Assembly: GCA_035222895.1 (NCBI GenBank)
Contig: JAVYIG010000698.1
Coordinates: 124,001-188,000, forward strand
DNA length: 64,000 nt
Origin: Strongylocentrotus droebachiensis
Taxonomy: Eukaryota; Echinodermata; Echinoidea; Camarodonta; Strongylocentrotidae
Direction of reading: 5' to 3'
Shown: positions 57,381-64,000 of the stretch, in pieces
Layout of the letters: every line of letters begins with the position of its first letter
How positions within the stretch are numbered: the stretch's first letter is position 1
The notes under the pieces: generated by a model
Told to the model about the DNA's origin: nothing
What the model saw: the letters and a program-made list of their open reading frames with translations, nothing else
The model's database searches: none
Made by a program: the position numbers and the translations under genes

Positions 57381-57580
57381 GTTTATTCACATCTCTTTGC
57401 ATGACAATCTTATCTTTCAACTTTCCTTGGAAGTTTTGCTCAACAACCCCTATTTTAAACTCCTATAGTACTCTGCATACTTCTCTTCCAACATTGCTTT
57501 TATGCTTAGCCTACAGTCTGTGTTATTCATACCCCAAGGTTTTGCTCCACAACCCCTACCCCGACAACCATCTGGCTTCT
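57381..57580 (-). pseudogene. Two decayed copies of the ift57 last-exon sequence
   Basis: 57381-57456 (GTTTATTCACATCTCTTTGC, GTTTTGCTCAACAACCCC) and 57533-57580 (AGGTTTTGCTCCACAACCCC, TACCCCGACAACCATCTGG) align with the live exon at about 57640-57740 (AGGTTTTGCTCCACGACCCC, TACCCTGACGTCCATCTGG). A minus-strand AATAAA at 57387-57382 inside the outer copy is a candidate polyadenylation signal for ift57. Confidence 0.6.
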
Positions 57581-57610
57581 TGAAAATAGATGCAGTCATG
57601 TTTATCCCTT

Positions 57611-60600
57611 TTAATAATCATAATCATTCCCATTTCCAATGGGTTTATTCATATCCCTCTGCATGTTAGTCTTGTCTTTGAGCTTTGCTTGAAGAAGGTT
57701 TTGCTCCACGACCCCTACCCTGACGTCCATCTGGATGACCTCGTTCTTCAGACGCTGGAGAGCTTGCTTGATCTTCACCAACGGAGCTGCAAGATAAATG
57801 AATAATAATAATAAAAATAATAATAATCTGGATTTACATAACGCTTAAAGTGACTCAGAAACATTGTTGAAGGTTGATGACAAAAATACTTAGTTTTGGT
57901 ATGAAATGTTACTTAGTATATTACTTCTACTGTACTGACCCTCTAACATGCAAAAAATCCTGAAAAAATTCTCAAACCACAAAGATATCTATGGTTTTCT
58001 TTGAAGGCGTCACTGTGCGACACCCTCTAACAGTAAATTGTCCCAACCATATAGAACCAATTCATTGCTTTGTGACGATTAACATTAACCTAACATTTAA
58101 TTAAATTGCAATAATATAGTTGGGAGAATTAAGGAATCGATCATATCAGTTTTTCCTGATTTCTATCATTAATAATGGTCTGTTTTCACTCAAACTTTCA
58201 GATTATCTTAAATTGTACATTAAAAGCATTGAAGTCACTACCTTAGCACCATTTTTCTCTCATCTGAACAATGTTACCAAGTCCCTTTTATACAAAATAC
58301 CGTCTCTGTGCGGTTTACAGATATTATTACCCCGATCATCGGATTCCTCATCACACAAAATGTGCACTAACTCCACTCCCCGGGGAGTACTCCTACCATA
58401 TGGTCACCGTGAATGCATATGGCAAATACTAACACAAAGGCTTTCATCATCCTATCAGGTCCCCATTTCTCTCCGGGGTATGGAGTGGCAAATGTAGATT
58501 AACACCTTGCCAAAGGACGTTAATGTTGAGTCAGGTATCATTTCAAGTTAAGTGCTTAAACCGCTCGACTAAGACACTTTCATATAAATAATGAAATTAA
58601 CAATTTTTTTTTGTTGAACAAAAAACATAAACAAATCAACACATTGCTGTTTTAGAGGTGTGCAGGTGTACCTCTAAGCCAGTGTGTTCTTAAAGACATA
58701 TAGAAGTCAGCTCTCATGGGGAATTCGACACCGTTCGGGTGTTTAACCAATAACAGGTGTTGTCAATCACCAGAGTTAGCCTTCAGTTTTATGACCATTA
58801 GACCTTAGGTAATGCTTTGCTTTTCCCTCACCCGAAGACTCTCGAGCTCTCCGAGAGATTAGGGGGTTATTCTTGACTGGCCTACGGGTTCACTGTGTGC
58901 AGATTTGTACTCCCATTAATGGTATTTCCACCAAGTCTGGTGTCAGGGAATTATGGCCTTCTGCACATGGATACTGACGAGTGACTCCCTTTAACATAGA
59001 AAGGTGGCAGCTCTCCTCCACATGGGCCTCCAATTTACATCCTATCTGAGGGACAGAGTTTTTTCGAGTGTACCTCAGTGTGTCCAAGGGCCAGGGGAGG
59101 GGCATGTTAACACATAATGCACACCTCAACCATCTGCCTGAGCTTGATTCATATTCAATCTATTGTTAAACACACAGACACTCAACCAAATGAACTGCAC
59201 TCAGCTCCTCAAACATGTAACAGAAGTTTACAAAAAGGAAGTTCAACTTACATCCGTCAGTCATGCTTGACCCTCTCTCTTCCATCTCTTGTTTTATCCG
59301 TTCCAATTCTTCTGTCACTTCAGCAAGTTGTCTCGTTCGTTCTGTCACCCCGCCGCTAGCCTGCCTGTACTGTTCCTTCACCTGTACAACAGTAACAAAA
59401 GTAACGGGTGGTAATATGAGGTAATATGACGTTGATGTGAAGGTGATTAACAACAGTAACATGAAGGTAACATTATAGTAAGATGAATGTAATATGAACT
59501 TTAGATGAATGTAATATAAAGATAACTAGCTGGTTCTTTCTGTCACTCATCCACTAGCCTGCCTGTACTGTTCCTTCATCTATACAATAGTCACCAAATT
59601 AAGGTAACTGAAGGTAATGTGACATTAATGTGAAGGTGATATAACAGCGACATGAAGGTAACATTATAGTAAGGTGAATGTAATATGATGGTAATATGAA
59701 GGTAATATTAAGATAATCATCTGGTTCTTTCAGTTCCCTCTACCATTAGTTTGCCTTTACCGTTCCTTCACCCGTAAACTTGACAAAAGTAAAAAGGTTA
59801 AAAAAACTGTGACGGTGACGTAACAGAAATATCACAGAAAATGATACTAGTGACAAGATTATATGAAATAACTTGATGATAACATGAAGGTAAGAAAACA
59901 GTACGGTAATACAAAGAGAATGTAAAAACACAAAGGTAATATGGTGGTAATATAACAAACTAATATAAAGGTAAATATGACTATAATTTCACCGTAAAAT
60001 GAAATTGATAATGAACATGAATGTTTTAGAAAATTTGACAGCATATTGAATAAAAATATGAAGGTAAATGTACCATGATAGTACCAAGAAAGTAATACAA
60101 CAAGAATATGCTGGTACCATGGTGTTACTAAGAAAGTAATACAACAGTAATATGAGCATGAACGTGATGGGCATTTCACAGTGATATGATGGTAAAATGA
60201 TGGTACATTAACTAGTGGTAACATAAGTGCTTCAACAGGGATTCGAACCCCATACCTTGTGGTTGGCATTGCGGGGACTTATCCACTAGACCACAACACC
60301 TCTAATACAGACTTACCTCGGCTAAACCATCTTGTGTTCCTCTGAAGTCCTGTAGTAGATGCTCAAGCTGGTTGTTGATGTATTTCTCTCTGCTCCCTAT
60401 CTTCTCCAACGTCCTTGTGATCTCCTTGTGCAGTTTGTCAAGGTAACCCTGGTAAATGATAGTTATGGAGGTGATATGAAGGACTTCCCTAAGCAATGAA
60501 GTAAAATCTGTCCCTCACTTGCCGTGTTTAAAGCCCCACTGCACAACTTATAGCTACTTGCGCCCTCTATATAGCAAACAATGCCTAATTGGTGACCGCT

Positions 60601-61257
60601 GGTCCCCCATGATCCCCTTTTTCTAATGTTAATTGAGGGCTGATTTGATAAGATAACCACCTGTCAGTGACTACGCTGGGTGGCCCAATCCCTCCTGGCT
60701 AAAGTAGTGCAGGCGGGCTTAAAACATTTGTTTTGTTTTGTTTAAAAAAGAAAGTTAATATTGTTTTTTTTAAATATTTTTTATAAATACTTAATTTTTA
60801 ACTGACTTATATTGCCATTTACGGTATGAATCCTAGTTGATAAGTAATTCTTGTGCTTCTTAATAATATCTTAAATGCCTTTTTTTTTAATATACCGGGT
60901 AGATATATATATATACATATACAAATATCATATTTTGTGTAATGGTGATAGCCATTGACAGGCCTGTGGCCTTTGCAAATGCAACCATGTTTGTATCGGT
61001 TTGTGATTTATACTTGTTTTTTTCTCTTTTACATGTATATGTTGTTGGCATTGTGATTGTTTTTATTTATTTAACATTAAGGCTGACAAACTCCTACAAT
61101 CTTGCTTTGAAGTACTCTTACCTTGGTCTCTGAGAGAGCCGTCTCAATCCCATCCTTGTGTAGATGCATCTGATCCACGTGTGTTCTCCAGTCCTTGTTA
61201 TCTGTTCTAATGTGGACCTTTCAAGGAAATAATAACAATGATAATATAATAATACAT

Positions 61258-61291
<34 letters not shown>

Positions 61292-63319
61292 AATAATAAT
61301 AATAATAATAATAATAATGTTGTTAAATCATGCCTTTATTTCATATAAAAGGAATACATGTGTACATTCAAGACCAGGTCCATGTTCCCTTTCCGAAACC
61401 ATGGCAGGTCGCACCACATATAAAACATATACAAACAATAATGCATTACAGTTACAAATATATATCAATCATGCATAATAACAATAATCATGTATAATTA
61501 ATCAATGATCAATATACATTACATTTATATATCAATCATGTACAGTAACAATTATTAATCGTGCCTGCATTAATCATGCATAGGTTGGCAACAAAAATTA
61601 ATTAAGGGGATTATGATTTTCTGAACATGTGGGTAAAGGCTCGGAGTAGGAAACGATGTAAGAAAATGTGAAAGAGATGGGAAAGTAGAGGGTACATTAT
61701 AGGTTGGAGATAAAGTGTAAACGAGTGTAAATAAGTCATTTCACTTGGAATAGACAGAGTGGAAGAAAAGGAGAAAGTAGGGGGGGGGGTAAAGAGAGAA
61801 GAGGGGAGAGAAGGCATGCAGACAGATGGAGTAAAGGAGGCGGAGGTTGGAGAGGTAGGCGAGGAAGAAAAGTTTAGGAAGAATGAGAGAGAGGGGGAGA
61901 AGATTTTCCCCAGCTTTATCTCAGCTAATAGGCCACTAAATCATTCAAGTAATTACTTCCTAACGGGAACCCATTTCCGTCACCTGGGGGAGAGTGGCAA
62001 AGTTCTGGAAAGTTCATGCAAGGAAACTCTCTGGTTTTAAAGTACTCTATGTTCTAATACGGTACGTATTGGAGGCAATATGGGACAGCCAATTCATTTC
62101 AAAGACGATCGTACCTTTAGGGATGGGGTCACCCTCTCGACCTCTAACCTCCACTCATTAGCATCAACCGATGACTCCATGATCTCCTCAGGTCTAGAGC
62201 TCTCTGCTGTTTCCTGTCAACGGGTCAAAGGTAATTAATGTGAAGATTAATAATGTATAGTGTATTATATTCATGCCACTTCAATAGAACTTTTTGGTAA
62301 CATATTCAAATTTCATTCAAATTTCATGCATACTTCTTATAAACAAAGGTTGTTCTTGACAACCTGAAATCTTGCCCGAGACTTGCAAGATATAGCAACA
62401 AGTAATATGTGCAGACTGGATTCCAAGTATTGTAGTTCATTTATTAATAAAAGGTTAGTGGAATAACTCATCACTAGGTCCCCAGGAAAGAAACATCTAT
62501 AAATTGAATAAAGAAACTGACGACCCACTGGCTTTAAAATTACCATCAAGAATTCGGTTGAGCCTTAAATCCTTGAATGAAGCAGACCACAAACCTTGTT
62601 CGTTTGAAGATTCCTTAGCCCTTCCAGATCAAGAAAACTTTCTTCTTCTTCTATATCTTCTTCCTCCTGATAGAGAGAAGAAAAGAGAGACAAAGTTTAT
62701 GATGATATTTGATAATAATCATGATCAGGAAAATGAGCATGATAAAGATGGTTGTTCTTAATGTTGACATTTCAATTTCTCATAATGAATATCTTGCTTG
62801 ATACATTGACGCGCATTCCGCCTACAAAATTCTGTCTACTCCTGCCGGAGCTAAATGCTTATATACTTATGATGGCAGCATTAGCAAAGTTAATATTTTA
62901 TTATAGGAGAAGAGGCAGAGTTACAGACTCTCTTTAATGAACAGAGATAAAGACGATACAACTTGTAATGATAACAAAGTTGATAACAATAATGATAATC
63001 ATCATGTGAATAACGACGATGATACGGTAATGATAATGATGTAATCCTTGAAGGCTTCAATAAAGAGGATAGATTTGAGCAAGGTTTGCTGTTACACCAC
63101 ATATTCTTTCAACAGGGTTAGTTGGTCCTCAAAAGGGCCCACTCATGTTCTATCTGTTGTACCTATGGTCTTCACGATGATAATGATCATAACATTTACA
63201 ACAAAAATGGAAAAATGGAAGAACTTACTGCTATTTCGTCATCTACTTTGTCTAGTGTGAGTTCGACATCATCATCGACAGTAGATTCCTCCTCAGTCTC
63301 CTCTTCAGGATAGAGAGGC
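57611..63319 (-). CDS. ift57: Intraflagellar transport protein 57, C-terminal 264 residues (5' exons beyond window)
   Basis: Minus-strand exons in order are 63319-63229, 62666-62595, 62213-62115, 61217-61122, 60448-60317, 59381-59252 and 57786-57611 (stop TAA 57613-57611). All have GT/AG borders and consistent phase. Recognisable conserved blocks are LYPEEETEEESTVDDDVELT, NEWRLEVERVTPSLK, VHIRTDNKDWRTHVDQMH, REKYINNQLEHLLQD, GGVTERTRQLAEVTEELERI, GSSMTDGSPLVKIKQ and MQRDMNKPIGNGNDYDY at the C-terminus. IFT57 is a coiled-coil subunit of IFT-B, needed for cilium assembly; the visible part is the acidic linker plus the coiled coil. Compared with the roughly 430-residue vertebrate protein, about 165 N-terminal residues (the calponin-homology-like domain) lie past 64000. 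The first in-window exon begins with one base of a split codon. Confidence 0.92.
59392..60190. repeat. GAAGGTAATATGA-type minisatellite in an ift57 intron, with two exon-derived relics
   Basis: Degenerate AAGGTAATATGA, GAAGGTAACATTATAG and related words fill the intron. 59530-59605 and 59721-59785 repeat the boundary of the neighbouring ift57 exon (GCCTGCCTGTACTGTTCCTT in the first), with a period of about 191-198 bp. Confidence 0.75.
60228..60301 (-). mobile_element. tRNA-like SINE head or tRNA relic
   Basis: On the minus strand, TGGTCTAGTGGATAAG (A box) and GGGTTCGAATCCC (perfect B box) are tRNA-spaced, and the T stem can pair, but the predicted acceptor stem (GGTGTTG against TTGAAGC) does not. 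It is therefore a pol III promoter relic rather than a working tRNA gene. Confidence 0.55.
60528..60722. mobile_element. 195 bp MITE, second copy of the TTAAAGCCCC family
   Basis: Homologous to 22137-22332 over its whole length; TTAA at both ends. Lies in an ift57 intron. Confidence 0.75.
61261..61318. repeat. (TGA)n/(TAA)n microsatellite
   Basis: About ten TGA units followed by about ten AAT units in an ift57 intron. Confidence 0.9.
61740..61905. repeat. GA-rich low-complexity tract
   Basis: Purine-rich plus strand with a short G tract near 61783. The frame at 61759-62040 is compositional, not a gene. Confidence 0.7.
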
Positions 63320-64000
63320 CTGGAAGAGTGAATAAATGGAAATGGAGCATTATTTTGTTGCTTCAATTAGTACAATACCGGTATATTAAGTATCGAAGTG
63401 CTCGTCGTCCAGGGGCCAGTTCCTTGAAACCGTCATAAGTCTAAGTTTGTGGACATCCCATAGAAAAGCTCGTTAATTCTATAACACATGTTTCAACGAG
63501 ATTTCCAAGAAGTTAGACATGATGGTTTCGAGAAACAACCCCCTGGTTTAATACTGGTTCTAAACAACAGAGCCTATGCATGCGATTCAAGCAATAGGCT
63601 GGAGCAGGGCAAATACAGCGTTTGGGGCTGGTGTGATCACTACATTATTGTTTAGCACATAACTGTTTGGAAACAGCAACTTTGAAAACTTAGCCAGTAT
63701 GACGTCACACTTTGGAACCCTATTACCGGTTCAGTAATTTATGAACAATATCAATAGCACATATTTATATGTGTATGTATCAGGCTTTTCTACTTTTTTT
63801 CCCCCACATGATAAGGATAATACCTTTATTCCTTCTCTGAGTCTCTGACATATTGTTGTTTCTAAATTATCTGTTTTATCAATGCTATTATTCTTCCTCC
63901 TCTTCCTTATCTGTAAAACAATCAACTTTAGGAACCTGAAATTTTTGTAAAGTAGTAAAAATGGCTTTTATCAAAACAAAGAATTTACAGAATTTCAATA
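63320..64000. other. ift57 intron with a MITE
   Basis: 63410-63545 has inverse ends CCAGGGGCCAGTTCCTTGAA / GAGAAACAACCCCCTGG and internal GAAACCGTCATAAGTC / ACATGATGGTTTC. No further ift57 exon recognised up to the window edge. Confidence 0.5.

Noticed and set aside
61759..62040. 93-residue plus frame rich in Glu, Gly and Lys
   Set aside because: GA-rich low-complexity DNA in an ift57 intron, antisense to the gene.

Overview
This is a window of intron-rich, AT-rich metazoan DNA, most likely from a sea urchin. The main evidence is a NACHT/Death-domain innate immune receptor (NLR) gene whose first coding exon encodes a hydrophobic leader ending in a 2A-like translational recoding motif, an arrangement known from sea urchin NLRs. 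The dense MITE landscape, tRNA-derived SINE heads, CR1/Jockey-type LINE debris and very frequent TACATGTA and ACCGGTA words fit an echinoderm. The species cannot be fixed from the sequence.

Three intron-containing genes could be assembled with consensus splice sites and unbroken phase. (1) + strand, 6560-16690: an eight-exon, 435-residue protein of the DUF4806 type, with a coding minisatellite in exon 4. (2) + strand, 24694-51705: a seven-exon, 845-residue NLR-like receptor (2A leader, Death domain, NACHT ATPase, short LRR tail). (3) - strand, 63319-57611: the C-terminal seven exons (264 residues) of ift57, an intraflagellar transport coiled-coil protein whose 5' exons lie beyond the right edge. 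At the left edge (1-1342) is an intact, 5'-cut open frame for a TNP2-like (CACTA/EnSpm-type) transposase.

The rest is mobile and repetitive DNA. 1.87-6.06 kb: a MITE split by a 3.85 kb non-coding transposon that carries a 16-17 bp motif in both orientations. 11.5-12.8 kb: two adjacent MITE copies, one split by a second MITE with an 8 bp target duplication. 12.97-13.27 kb: half of a mariner-like foldback whose complete 879 bp palindrome lies at 53.19-54.07 kb. 18.9-20.45 kb: a large minisatellite with a 518 bp higher-order duplication. 26.67-35.01 kb: a 1.1-1.2 kb inverted repeat inside NLR intron 2, enclosing a broken LINE. 38.5-39.3 and 48.5-49.2 kb: two roughly 150 bp tandem arrays inside NLR introns, carrying direct repeats of AGGTCA. 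41.2-43.6 kb: a decayed antisense coding repeat. 54.07-54.68 kb: a 206 bp tandem repeat. 57.4-60.0 kb: decayed tandem copies of ift57 exon sequence.

No pathway connects the three host genes. The receptor is an innate immune sensor and ift57 is a ciliary gene. The DUF4806 gene may be host-derived or may be the accessory gene of the neighbouring CACTA-like transposase. Gene models are inferred from splice consensus, frame and family resemblance only; there is no transcript evidence.
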